NCBI GenBank assembly: GCA_963668185.1
Contig: OY764162.1
Coordinates: 558,001-622,000, forward strand
Direction: 5' to 3'
DNA: 64,000 bases
Source of the DNA: G963668185 sp963668185
GTDB taxonomy: Bacteria > Chloroflexota > Dehalococcoidia > Lucifugimonadales > G963668185
Below the pieces are notes generated by a model, which saw only the letters and a list, made by a program, of their open reading frames with translations, did no database searches and was not told the origin of the DNA. Position 1 is the first letter of the stretch, and every line of letters begins with the position of its first letter. Of this stretch, positions 33,301-41,255 are shown in pieces. The position numbers and the translations under genes are program-made.

Positions 33301-34646
33301 CCGAGCACCTGATGACCACCGGCTACCAGCGACAGCTGACCTACATGCGAAACGACGGCAGCTTCTCGGCGTTCGGACAGTCGGACCCCGAGGGCAGCCT
33401 GTGGCTGACCGCCTTCGTGCTCAAGACCTTCTCGCAGGCCCGCAGCCTGCTCTACATAGACGAGGCTGTGCTGGACGGAGCCGCGCGCTGGATCCTCGAC
33501 CACCAGCGCCCGGACGGCAGCTTCGAGCCTGTTGGCTTCCTGCACCACCAGGAGCTGCTTGGCGGCCTGCGCGGCAACACCGCCCTCACCGCGTTCGTCG
33601 CTGTCGCCCTCATGGAGGCGGGCGGCGGGGGCGCGGCCAACGCCGCGGTCAGCTACCTGGAAGTCCAACTCGATTCCATTGAAGACCCGTACGCGATGGC
33701 GCTCACCGCTTACGCGCTCGAACTGGCGGACAGCGCGTCCGCAGACAAGGCGCACGACAAGCTCATGAGCATGGCCACGGCGGACGAAGACGGCCTGTCC
33801 TGGCAGGACGGCGCCGCAATCCCCGAGCCGTACGGGATAGGCGTCGGCCCTGGCAGCGCGTCGGTGGAGACCACAGGGTACGCCACGCTCGCCCTGCTGG
33901 AGCGCGGCGACGCGTTCAACGCCGGGCGCGCCGCCAAATGGCTGACCACCCGGCGCAACTCCCACGGCGGCTTCGACTCCACGCAGGACACCGTCGTCGC
34001 GCTCCAGGCGCTAGCCGCCTTCTCCACCCACGCCGCGCAGGACGTGGACGTGGCTGTGCGGCTGGAGTCCGGCGACTGGTCCCAGACCGTCAGCGTCACG
34101 CCCGGGAACGCCGACGTACTGCAACTCGTCCAGGTCCCGGGCAACGCGCCGGTCACCGCGCGCCACGAGGGCAGGGGCGAGGTTGTGCTCCAGTACGTGG
34201 TCAGGTTCAACCTGCCGGAGCCGGAACGGACCGCGCCGGACATCTTCGATATAGACGTGACTTACGACACGAGCGAGGTCGAGGTTGACGACCTGATCAC
34301 CGTCTCCGTGGACGTCCTGTTCGACCCGCCCCAAGATATCATGGCCGGCATGGTCGTGCTGGACGTGTCCGTGCCCACCGGCTTCGACCCGGTCCGCGAA
34401 ACCATCGCCGCGCTGGTCGAGTCGAACGAGAACGTGAAGCGCTACGAAGTGGCCGGCCGCAAGATCATCCTCTACATCGAAGACATGTCGCCCGGCGAAT
34501 CGGTCTCGTTCGAGTTCCAGGCCAGGGCCAGGTACCCCGTCGAGGCAAAGGGCGTCGCCTCCCGCGCCTACTCCTACTACCGCCCAGAATGGCAGGGCGA
34601 AACCCTGAGCGCCGGCATGGTAATCGCGGAGGGCGGGAACGACTAG
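30327..34646 (+). CDS. Alpha-2-macroglobulin/complement-like thioester lipoprotein
   Basis: A 1439-residue secreted lipoprotein (GTG start; lipobox Cys at residue 30, AVSC) with a Thr/Pro linker. The MG2-type motif ETDKPIYKPGQTVRI is near residue 192. RQFFPETWLW and DSITTWMLRAVAIS mark the MG7-like region. The thioester site is SFGCGEQNM, with C960. H1074 in HHQELLGG lies 114 residues later, as does the catalytic His of complement C3. The C-terminal receptor-binding-like domain ends in a SRAYSYYRPEW segment. The protein should trap proteases or covalently tag targets outside the membrane. These signatures resemble animal A2M/C3 more than the CLEQ proteins typical of bacteria such as YfhM. No pbpC gene adjoins it. 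A short acidic, Ser-rich bait-like stretch precedes RQFFPETWLW. Confidence 0.93.
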   Translation: MIQKNVLTLLTRSGILAFILIGLLAGAVSCGDEPQAPEDGAPTIKTISVSPTPTPGASVDVGAEVPEEPATATPQPADPSVATPQPETYPPADGYVAAVPSTLRSGYPEKVSVSLFHGVNPARGRIDLRLLNGAGGDTVATGSGEVAGSGAVELRVPDVPEGIYTIEVSVEGIPAPERAQVAVEKGAFVLLETDKPIYKPGQTVRIRLMTLDLDLKPWPSDVTVEVQDAKGIKVFKQAATTDEYGMATVDLPLSSEPNTGVWKVVALMDDRRAQVDVRVEPYVLPKFEVAVETTKSWVLADEKVEGTVSAEYTFGKPVVGEVEIVASRYVGQWEEYARYSAGLDAETAFELPPVRYASGVPAAQGQGNVSLEVTVREKGTGYEETITKLLTVASGPTNLSLVPESAVFKPTLPLQVLVIAESPDGAPVDRDVRVEVVYIDEDFEEFGRETATVSTTGGAGTFEVTAPRNAVAMTLEASADGAYDGMLLQAGRSISGDFIHVRQITEGEIGVGDPIRFRIYSTAGPGNVYYEVLSRGSVLFSDFTATQYIDLTATQLMAPASRLLVYRILPNNEIAADQLPFSVSADYPHSVEAAFSETEVRPGESLDLNVSTQGEARVGLAAVDRSVFVLAGNRLNLQQVMDELERLYMEPQVELHEAWFPDTITTKGAQETFEDAGVVVLTNMTVPSGEQLQNELMWEAAIAEAAVMDDSVEVEEAFPAESGQPPSDTSSDAGLAEVQRVRQFFPETWLWTDLSTDESGEATLPVEAPDSITTWMLRAVAISKEHGLGVDESRLTVFQPFFVQPNLPYSVIRGEETPVKLALYNYLDEQQEIFVTIGEEDWFELLDDDAKSVTVAPNDVAGLQFKIRPTLLGNEPLTVTARSAEAADAVSKRLLVLPEGVSRETVVNLVLSGTGSVELASSVPLGAVEGSGRRYVAVTGSYLTQSIEGLENLLQMSFGCGEQNMILFAPNVFVAKYLRDTGQLKPEIMARAEHLMTTGYQRQLTYMRNDGSFSAFGQSDPEGSLWLTAFVLKTFSQARSLLYIDEAVLDGAARWILDHQRPDGSFEPVGFLHHQELLGGLRGNTALTAFVAVALMEAGGGGAANAAVSYLEVQLDSIEDPYAMALTAYALELADSASADKAHDKLMSMATADEDGLSWQDGAAIPEPYGIGVGPGSASVETTGYATLALLERGDAFNAGRAAKWLTTRRNSHGGFDSTQDTVVALQALAAFSTHAAQDVDVAVRLESGDWSQTVSVTPGNADVLQLVQVPGNAPVTARHEGRGEVVLQYVVRFNLPEPERTAPDIFDIDVTYDTSEVEVDDLITVSVDVLFDPPQDIMAGMVVLDVSVPTGFDPVRETIAALVESNENVKRYEVAGRKIILYIEDMSPGESVSFEFQARARYPVEAKGVASRAYSYYRPEWQGETLSAGMVIAEGGND

Positions 34647-34707
34647 CCAGGGCCGCAAGACAGTCTCGCGCAGGCGGGAATCTAGCAGCAATGACGCCGA
34701 GCAGCGC

Positions 34708-35007
34708 CTATATCACGCCGGGCGCGGCGAACCGCTTCACCTTCAGGGTGGCCGCACGCTCCCGAGCTTGCCACAGGTCGTAAGCCGTCTGCATCCCAAG
34801 CCAGGTCTCCGGCGAGGAACCGAACGCCATTGACAGGCGAAAGGCCATGTCCACAGACACTCCTGCCTTGCAGTTAACGAGATCCGACAGGGCCTGCCGT
34901 GTTACGCCGAGACCCTGGGCCGCCTCGGTTACGGTAAGGTCGAGCGGCTCCAGGCAAAGACGTTTCACAATTCCACCGGGATGAACAGGGTTGTGCATAG
35001 TAATCAT
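34708..35007 (-). CDS. higA: HigA family antitoxin
   Basis: A 99-residue XRE-type helix-turn-helix antitoxin. The family signature HPGGIVKRLCLEPLDLTVTE, then LGVTRQALSDLVN and SPETWLGMQTAYDLWQA, is complete. It should bind and neutralise HigB and repress the operon. The gene lies 24 bp after higB, in the characteristic toxin-first order of higBA. Confidence 0.92.
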   Translation of the reverse strand: MITMHNPVHPGGIVKRLCLEPLDLTVTEAAQGLGVTRQALSDLVNCKAGVSVDMAFRLSMAFGSSPETWLGMQTAYDLWQARERAATLKVKRFAAPGVI

Positions 35008-35031
35008 TCTTTTGTACTTGAGCTATGACGG

Positions 35032-35331
35032 TTAGTGGTAGTCTAGATAATCGACATCACAGGCGCGACCGTCTTCAAACCTGAACGTAACTCTCCAATT
35101 GCCCGAGACTGAGACCGAATAGCGATCTGCGGGCCTGCCTCTCAGTTTGTGAAAATCCAACCCCGGCACGTTCATATCGGAGGGCTTAGAGCTTTGATCC
35201 AGCATTGTGAGTATATCCCGCAATCTGACAACATGCCTCGGATCTACGCGAGACGTGTCTTCCTTCTCATACAGTCGTTTTAGACCCCTGTGCCTGAACG
35301 TGATGCCGGTTTCTGGTTCCTGGTTTGACAT
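35032..35331 (-). CDS. higB: HigB family ribosome-dependent mRNA interferase toxin
   Basis: A 99-residue RelE/ParE-superfamily toxin. The pattern FRHRGLKRLYEKEDTSRV, then LRGRPADRYSVSVSGNWRVTFRF, ending DVDYLDYH, matches HigB, which cleaves mRNA on the ribosome. It is the first gene of the higBA operon and has a strong predicted promoter about 100 bp upstream on the minus strand. Confidence 0.92.
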   Translation of the reverse strand: MSNQEPETGITFRHRGLKRLYEKEDTSRVDPRHVVRLRDILTMLDQSSKPSDMNVPGLDFHKLRGRPADRYSVSVSGNWRVTFRFEDGRACDVDYLDYH

Positions 35332-35431
35332 TTTGCCTCCGCGCTATTTTCTATACCGTCTTTGAAATTTGTCGTCATCGTCCTATCCTCCATCTACGGT
35401 ACTTATACGTCTCTTTCACCTCTGTCACCAT

Positions 35432-35460
35432 AACATAGTGTGTCGCCTGTCACTTGTCAA
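35432..35460 (-). promoter_or_regulatory. Predicted higBA promoter (TTGACA-17-TATGTT)
   Basis: Read on the minus strand, TTGACA (35460-35455) and TATGTT (35437-35432) are spaced by exactly 17 bp, a near-consensus sigma-70-type promoter. GTGACA is repeated around the -10 box, which could be the HigA operator. Confidence 0.65.
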
Positions 35461-35594
35461 TAGACGGGGTGCTCAAGTCAGATGTTCCCGCAATCTGCCC
35501 GGCCCGCATGTTAGCCTTGGGGGAGCAGGCCGGTTTACCCAAACGCACCCTGTACAAGGCCCAGAATGGCATAGCGCAGGAAAAGGAGGCATAG

Positions 35595-36458
35595 ATGCTC
35601 GCAGACCTCGTCGAAGTCACGACGCCCGAGGGCATCCCGTTAGCTGGAGCATACTTCGCACCCGACCCGGAGGCCCAATCCCACCCCATAGACGCGCTGC
35701 TGTACTTCCACGGAGACTCCGGCCACTTCTACAGCAGCCTGTACCTCTGGCTTGGCCAGCGCATGTCGGAGAAGGGCATCGCCTTCCTCACGGGCAATCG
35801 CCGCGGCCACGACCACGTTGCCAATGGCGTGAGGGGAGGGCCGCTTGCCGGCTACGCCTTCGAGTCGGTCAACGACTCGCGCGCCGACTTCGGGGCATGG
35901 CTCGAGCTGCTGCGGGAGCGTGGGCATCGACGCATAGCCATCGGCGGCCACAGCGGCGGTGCCGTGCGCGCCACGTACGCGCAGGCGATGGAGCAGTTCG
36001 ACAATGTTGTCGCGGTCATCCCCGTGTCGCCGGGCGAGTACAACCATGAGGGAGTCGCCGCGCTGCACGGGGAGGACTTCTCCAGGCCGTTCCGGGAGTC
36101 GGAGCGGAACCTCGCCGAGGGCCGTCCCGACGTGCTGCTTCGTCCCGGCGTCCCTTGGGGTTCTACGTGGAGCGCCCGCGCCTATGTGGACTGTTTCAAT
36201 CAGGACAATCGCTACAGCGTGACCGTGCACGCTGCGAACACCGGCTGCCCCACGCACTTCATATTTGGCGGCATGGAGTGTGACGTCGGCGGGCCGGAGG
36301 AGCTCCCCGTCTGCGGCGCGGCCCGCCGCAGCCTTGCGGCGGCCGGCCACTCGCACGTGCAGATCACCGAGATCCCCGGCGCCAACCACGGCTACGCGGG
36401 CCGCGAGCAGCAACTCTTCGAGACCATGTACTCGTGGCTGGCATTCATTCAGAGTTGA
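35595..36458 (+). CDS. Alpha/beta hydrolase
   Basis: A 287-residue alpha/beta hydrolase. The nucleophile elbow is IGGHSGGA with Ser120. The oxyanion-side motif LYFHGDSGHFYSS (residues 36-48) and the C-terminal His in GANHGYAGRE complete the likely triad. A strong AGGAGG ribosome binding site lies before the start. It probably cleaves an ester or amide of a small substrate; sequence alone does not say which. It stands alone, divergent from higBA, and is followed by repeats and the promoter of the metalloprotease gene. Confidence 0.88.
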   Translation: MLADLVEVTTPEGIPLAGAYFAPDPEAQSHPIDALLYFHGDSGHFYSSLYLWLGQRMSEKGIAFLTGNRRGHDHVANGVRGGPLAGYAFESVNDSRADFGAWLELLRERGHRRIAIGGHSGGAVRATYAQAMEQFDNVVAVIPVSPGEYNHEGVAALHGEDFSRPFRESERNLAEGRPDVLLRPGVPWGSTWSARAYVDCFNQDNRYSVTVHAANTGCPTHFIFGGMECDVGGPEELPVCGAARRSLAAAGHSHVQITEIPGANHGYAGREQQLFETMYSWLAFIQS

Positions 36459-36536
36459 TGTAATCCGGGAGTTGTCTCTCAAACGGTCGTTCTGAGCCAC
36501 TCGAGAGCCTGCCCTGCCCCATCCTGAGCACGCCGC

Positions 36537-36645
36537 CCGTTCACCCTGATCCCGTCGAAGGGCCTCCGCTTGTCCCCTCCCCAGCAGACTGGGGAAGGGA
36601 CGGATGGGGTCTCCCCCCTCCGTTCGCCCTGAGCCTGTCGAAGGG
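36537..36645. repeat. Dispersed repeats upstream of the metalloprotease gene
   Basis: Two dispersed 25 bp repeats (about 36537-36562 and 36621-36645, GTCGAAGGG cores) flank an inverted copy of the CTCCCCAGCAGACTGGGGAAG hairpin. The same arrangement of repeat followed by promoter occurs before lipoprotein A at 9416-9475, so the repeat is part of the duplicated upstream block. Confidence 0.65.
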
Positions 36646-36652
36646 CCCCGCG

Positions 36653-36681
36653 TTGACCAGCCCCCGCCCGTGCCATACGAT
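36653..36681 (+). promoter_or_regulatory. Predicted promoter of the metalloprotease gene (TTGACC-17-TACGAT)
   Basis: TTGACC (36653-36658) and TACGAT (36676-36681) are spaced by 17 bp. The stretch from here to the start codon is nearly the same as that before lipoprotein A, including GCATCCGGCGTAGCGACTTC and the GGAGGC ribosome binding site. Confidence 0.55.
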
Positions 36682-36732
36682 GCAGGCATCCGGCGTAGCG
36701 ACTTCATTTAGCGCAGGCATCGGAGGCAGGCG

Positions 36733-39297
36733 ATGCGCTACTCGCGGCACATCGTGTTGGCTTTCCTCGGGGCGATAGTCCTGGCGAGCTTCCTTGCGCG
36801 CGCCTACGGCCACACCGATATCTCTCCCACGGTTGAAGACCGCGGCCACGCGCTGCACGACATGGACACGGCGGGCATCCACGACCGGGTGAACGACCAC
36901 CCTTGCAACCCGATGATCCCCAATTGCTATCCGCACACCAACCCTCACCCGACGCCTACGCCGACCGCAACGCCCACACCGACGCCTACGCCTACGCCGT
37001 GCAACCCCTCGATTCCCGGCTGTATGCCGCCGACCTCAACACCCACGCCAGCACCTACGCCTGATCCCACACCTGACCCGACGCCCGAACCCACCAAGAA
37101 ACCTACGCCTGACCCGACGCCAACGACCGCGCCTACCAAGACGGCTACGCCCAAGCCGCTTGATCTGGTGGGCACGCCGACAGGTCTCGATGACATCGTC
37201 GTTACCCGCAACAGCATCACGCTCACGTGGAGCAAAGTCGTTGGCGCGTCGCACTACGACTATCGCCACAGGGTGTCGGGTTCCGGCGCCTGGGTAAATG
37301 GGGAGGTATCGGTGCAGGCCGGACCGAACGATCCGACGCACGAGTTCCGCAACCTGCTAGCCGATACGAAATATGATTTGAGCGTTCGTGCGCACGGCGA
37401 CAACAAGAAGCGCCGCTGGGCATGGGGAAGTTGGGCGGCCCACATCACGGCGCGTACTCTTCCCACTCCAACCCCCACCCCTCCGACGTTGGATCCCGTG
37501 TCCGACAAGACCGCCACGGTCGGGGAGTCGTTTACGACGACATTGTCCCCGGCCTCGGGCGGCACGACGCCGTACACGTACTCGGCTGAGGGCCTGCCGG
37601 CGGGCCTGTCGTTCACCGCATCGACGCGCACGATCGCCGGCACTCCCACGACCGCCGGCACTCGTGAGGTGAAATACAAAGTCACCGATGCCGCCAAAAA
37701 GACCGATGAGGAAAAGTTCAACATCACCGTGAACCCCACGCCGACGCCTACCCCCACCCCTCCGACGTTGGATCCCGTGTCCGACAAGACCGCCACGGTC
37801 GGGGAGTCGTTCACGACGACGCTGCCGGAAGCCTCGGGCGGCACGACGCCGTACACATACACGGCTAAGGGCCTGCCTGCGGGCCTGTCGTTCACTGCAT
37901 CGACGCGTGTGATCGCCGGCACTCCCACGACCGCCGGCAGTAGTGAGGTGAAATACAAAGTCACGGACGCCGCCAAAAAGACCGATGAGGAAAAGTTCAA
38001 TATCACCGTGAACCCCTCACCGACGCCCGAGCCCCCCACCGTAACGCCTACCCCCACTGCAACCCCCTCGCCCACGCCGCGCGTCAACAATAGCCCCAAG
38101 TTCAGTCTTGAGAGGTACGTCTTCGTTGTGCCTGAAAATGTTACGGCTGGCGCAACCGTGGGTATCGTTTCTGCAACCGATCCCGATCCTGGCGATAAAG
38201 TGTCCTACTCTTTCCTATCTGGCAATAACGCCGGTAAATTCAACATCGCGGCTAGTACAGGAAAGATCACGGTTGCAGGGACTCTGAGCGGCAAGACAAG
38301 ATACCACTTGAAGGTACGCGCACGGGATACGGGTGGGTTGACAGTTTATGCTGACGTCACAGTCGGCATTAACCCATCTCTCAATCTTGGTATACCTGAA
38401 TGGTATGTTCTGGATAGCGAATTCTTCATACTGGACTGGATCATACCTTCGTCTGAAAGGCTCGCCGGTTACCAGTACCATCTCGATGTACCAGTTGATA
38501 CGGGCTTTCAGATAAACAGCGGAACATCTCTGAATTCCCACAGATGCAACTGGAGTTCGCCTCCACCTCCTAACACGCCTTGGGTTGATCCAGATACGAG
38601 CTTCACTATCGTCCGCTGCAAACTGGGAACTGGGACTGCCAGCATCACATTGTGGAAGAGGCCTAAGTCCAGCACGAGTCCTTCATCCAAAGCCATGTCG
38701 CTCGGCCCTCTACAACAGTCATTGCACCAGTCGGATAACCAAGTTGGCTACTCTATTCGTACTCCCTTCATGGTGGGCGCGAAACCGGCGCATGTTCCCA
38801 CTGACTATGAGCCGAACGCGACCACAACAAGAGATGGAATCGCCCACGCAGTATCGACTTGGAAGAGTGCACAGGCTTACGTAACCTTCGAAGCCGTAAG
38901 TTCTTCGCCTGATACTACAATCAAAGGTTACTGGAACCCCGGCACTAAGGACGATAAATGTGATGTCAGCTCAGCATTGGCTTGCGTCGATCCCGATGGC
39001 AGTGGTCCTGAAATCAAACACCAGATAATATGGGTTAAGTACCCGCCTCTGATATACAGTAGCTATGCCCTAGCGCAATGGACAAACAACCTCACAGAGG
39101 CCCAAGAAATGCCTGATGACTACTATTACCTACCGGGAGTACTGATGCACGAGTTCGGGCATGCTGCCGGGCTGGGCCACTCCTTGACCAGAGGCGACGT
39201 GATGGGTCCTAATGTTAAAGGTATGCCTAGAGAAGCTCCCACAAGGTATGACGTGAATGGCATGAAACATGTCTATGAAGGCCATACCAAGCACTAG
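36733..39297 (+). CDS. Secreted multidomain metzincin-type zinc metalloprotease
   Basis: An 854-residue secreted protein. A signal peptide opening MRYSRHIVLAFLG is almost that of lipoprotein A but lacks a lipobox. A Thr/Pro-rich linker with PTPTPT units follows. Next come a fibronectin type III domain (about 140-235) and two putative Ig-like (He_PIG type) domains about 93 residues apart. A cadherin-like domain follows (PENVTAGATVGIVSATDPD, about 465-550). The C-terminal protease domain has the zinc site HEFGHAAGLGH (H806, E807, H810, H816) and a Met-turn DVMGP, as in matrixins. The Ig-like pair is a nearly identical DNA repeat of 279 bp. The layout suggests adhesion plus extracellular proteolysis. 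It lies 10 bp before lipoprotein C and is probably co-transcribed. Confidence 0.87.
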   Translation: MRYSRHIVLAFLGAIVLASFLARAYGHTDISPTVEDRGHALHDMDTAGIHDRVNDHPCNPMIPNCYPHTNPHPTPTPTATPTPTPTPTPCNPSIPGCMPPTSTPTPAPTPDPTPDPTPEPTKKPTPDPTPTTAPTKTATPKPLDLVGTPTGLDDIVVTRNSITLTWSKVVGASHYDYRHRVSGSGAWVNGEVSVQAGPNDPTHEFRNLLADTKYDLSVRAHGDNKKRRWAWGSWAAHITARTLPTPTPTPPTLDPVSDKTATVGESFTTTLSPASGGTTPYTYSAEGLPAGLSFTASTRTIAGTPTTAGTREVKYKVTDAAKKTDEEKFNITVNPTPTPTPTPPTLDPVSDKTATVGESFTTTLPEASGGTTPYTYTAKGLPAGLSFTASTRVIAGTPTTAGSSEVKYKVTDAAKKTDEEKFNITVNPSPTPEPPTVTPTPTATPSPTPRVNNSPKFSLERYVFVVPENVTAGATVGIVSATDPDPGDKVSYSFLSGNNAGKFNIAASTGKITVAGTLSGKTRYHLKVRARDTGGLTVYADVTVGINPSLNLGIPEWYVLDSEFFILDWIIPSSERLAGYQYHLDVPVDTGFQINSGTSLNSHRCNWSSPPPPNTPWVDPDTSFTIVRCKLGTGTASITLWKRPKSSTSPSSKAMSLGPLQQSLHQSDNQVGYSIRTPFMVGAKPAHVPTDYEPNATTTRDGIAHAVSTWKSAQAYVTFEAVSSSPDTTIKGYWNPGTKDDKCDVSSALACVDPDGSGPEIKHQIIWVKYPPLIYSSYALAQWTNNLTEAQEMPDDYYYLPGVLMHEFGHAAGLGHSLTRGDVMGPNVKGMPREAPTRYDVNGMKHVYEGHTKH
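37471..38027 (+). repeat. Tandem 279 bp repeat encoding two Ig-like domains
   Basis: Copies begin at 37471 and 37750 with the shared ACCCCCACCCCTCCGACGTT and stay nearly identical for most of the unit, differing at scattered sites (for example TTGTCCCCGGCC versus CTGCCGGAAGCC). This is a recent internal duplication inside the protease gene. Confidence 0.85.
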
Positions 39298-39307
39298 AGA
39301 GGACACC

Positions 39308-41029
39308 GTGATTGGAAGCACCAATAAACTACCCAACGGGCCCTTGAGGCTTGGTTGGATCGTGGCGCTGGGGGTTTCAGTTGGATTCGTCTTGGTCATT
39401 GCGGCCTGTGGCGAGGATGAGAGTATAGCTCAAAGTGCTGCTGGCGCGGCTACGCTGGATATAGCAAAGAGCACGGTTTCCGATGCCGCTGCAATGATGG
39501 CCACATCCGATGCCCAAGGCGTCGTTCCCGATACCACGCCCACGCCGGAGGCCGGACACATCCTGGCACATGGGGCACCCTTAGAACCCGGGGCAGCCTC
39601 TCCTTCAATCGAGGCGCGAATCTATGAGTCTGACGTTGTCGTCAGGGCTACCCTTTCGTCCGTCAATTCGGGAGAATTCACGTTCAAAGCTATTGAATAC
39701 CTGAAGGGCAACGGCCCTGCGGAGTTCTCCGTTGCAGCAGACACCTTGGGTTGGGACGAGCCGTGGGACGACCGTGAAGCGGTTCTCTTCCTGAGTCTGC
39801 TTGAGGGTCAGGAAGCCGCAAGAGCATCTAGAGACTCGGCAGCAACAACCACTCGGAAGTTTGCCTTCACGGTCGCCCGCGACTACTACTTGGCAAGCCC
39901 TTCCGAATACACGATAGACGGGAAGTCCCCTGCTTGGCTGCCCATAGAAGAGAGCTCGAACAGCGCATCGGCCACATTGGCCACATCAACCAACCCGGTA
40001 TTCATCACAGATTCGGGCAAGGCTATTCACTTTCCATGGGGAGCCTCCTATACCGAGTTTCGCAAGGCGATGGAGCGTGCCCGCACTGCGTCCAGCACTC
40101 AGGAGACCATCTCCCTTGCTGATCTTCGAGCCAAGATAGCTTGGATAGAGGCAGAAGACTCTGAGGAGTACGATTTCTGCGTTGCAAAGGCACTGAACCA
40201 CATAATGAATAACCGGAACTGGGAGGCATACTATGGAGTTCCACGGCCACGTCCTCAAAAGGAAAGTCAGCTAGCGTCAGGCACGTCAGAAGGGACATTA
40301 GTAGAGGACTTTGGACCATATCTCGGCGAACAGGGATACCATAAGTTCTGGCTTGCAGGTAAAGACTCAGGTCTTTTCCACAGGCCGATCATTGACGATG
40401 ATAAGGACGCATCCAATGGGTACTACAGCAATATCATAACTGCTCGTCCGCTGCCCGCCGGCAAGTACAGGTTTTCTAGTCATGGACAACATTTCGGCCT
40501 ACTACCTTGTAAATTCGTACCTAATCCTGAAACAACTGGACTGGACTGGGCGGTAACGGTCACCGCCCCCTCAGGCACGGTGCATGAGGCGTTCTTCGAT
40601 CCGGCGTCCACGTTCCTGGGCGTCGGTGCGAGCGGGGGCGCGGGCGTGATCTCTCCCGCGTCGTTCAACGTTGGCGGGGCGACCACCACGATCACGCGGA
40701 TAGTAGTGTCGTTCGGCAGCATGGTCACCATGCAGGTATCGCCGTCCGTGTCGCTGTCCGGCAAGCACGTCGAGTTCATCAAGGTGGACGGCACAGTGGC
40801 GGCAAGGCTGTCGTTCGACGCGGGGGACCTCAAGGGCGGGATCGGCATCGGCGGGGCCGCCGCTGGCAACGGCACCAGCACGGCGGAAGCGGCAGTGTCG
40901 GCGGAGGCGCACGCGGAGATAGCGGCGGCGATGGCCGAGGCGCAGGCCACAGGAAGCAAGATGTACTTCTGGTTCGTGTCCAGTTCGCCGTGGAAGGCGG
41001 GGGACAAGCTCATGCTGCGGATACGGTAG
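39308..41029 (+). CDS. Lipoprotein C of the four-member paralogous family
   Basis: A 573-residue predicted lipoprotein. I chose the GTG at 39308, which has AGAGAGGA upstream and leads into IVALGVSVGFVLVIAAC, a signal with lipobox. An ATG 13 codons earlier would overlap the protease gene. The N-terminal domain is the most divergent of the four but keeps ESDVVVRATLSS, EYLKGNGP and WDDREAVLFL. Then come LADLRAKIAWIE and DDDKDASNGYYSNI followed by RPLPAGKY. The last 160 residues match the shared domain. By position it is the counterpart of lipoprotein A. Probably translated from the protease transcript. Function unknown. Confidence 0.84.
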   Translation: MIGSTNKLPNGPLRLGWIVALGVSVGFVLVIAACGEDESIAQSAAGAATLDIAKSTVSDAAAMMATSDAQGVVPDTTPTPEAGHILAHGAPLEPGAASPSIEARIYESDVVVRATLSSVNSGEFTFKAIEYLKGNGPAEFSVAADTLGWDEPWDDREAVLFLSLLEGQEAARASRDSAATTTRKFAFTVARDYYLASPSEYTIDGKSPAWLPIEESSNSASATLATSTNPVFITDSGKAIHFPWGASYTEFRKAMERARTASSTQETISLADLRAKIAWIEAEDSEEYDFCVAKALNHIMNNRNWEAYYGVPRPRPQKESQLASGTSEGTLVEDFGPYLGEQGYHKFWLAGKDSGLFHRPIIDDDKDASNGYYSNIITARPLPAGKYRFSSHGQHFGLLPCKFVPNPETTGLDWAVTVTAPSGTVHEAFFDPASTFLGVGASGGAGVISPASFNVGGATTTITRIVVSFGSMVTMQVSPSVSLSGKHVEFIKVDGTVAARLSFDAGDLKGGIGIGGAAAGNGTSTAEAAVSAEAHAEIAAAMAEAQATGSKMYFWFVSSSPWKAGDKLMLRIR

Positions 41030-41061
41030 GGGCACCCGCACTGCCATGCCGCGCGCCCACA

Positions 41062-41236
41062 CTGTCATTCCGAGTCCCCCGAGGAATCTTGGACGCCCCG
41101 CACTCCACCAACGGCTTTCCTGGCGGCAAGCCACGCATTCGGCCAGGCCAGGACGCATTCGGCAACGGCGCGTCTTGGATTCCCTTCAAGGGACTCAGGG
41201 CAGGCTCTCTCTCGCTTCGCTCGATCGGAATGACAG
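41062..41236. repeat. MITE-like 175 bp element, second copy
   Basis: Bounded by CTGTCATTCCGA (41062-41073) and its exact inverse TCGGAATGACAG (41225-41236). It sits between lipoproteins C and D exactly as the first copy sits between A and B. The flanking DNA on both sides is also alike, so the element was probably present before the gene pair was duplicated. Confidence 0.65.
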
Positions 41237-41255
41237 GGGACGCGAGACAACAGCA

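Noticed and set aside
32235..33965. Long antisense open frame of 576 codons opposite the thioester protein
   Set aside because: Long antisense frames are common in GC-rich genes. Its product is Arg/Glu/Gln/Val-rich without domains, and the opposite strand has a clear gene.
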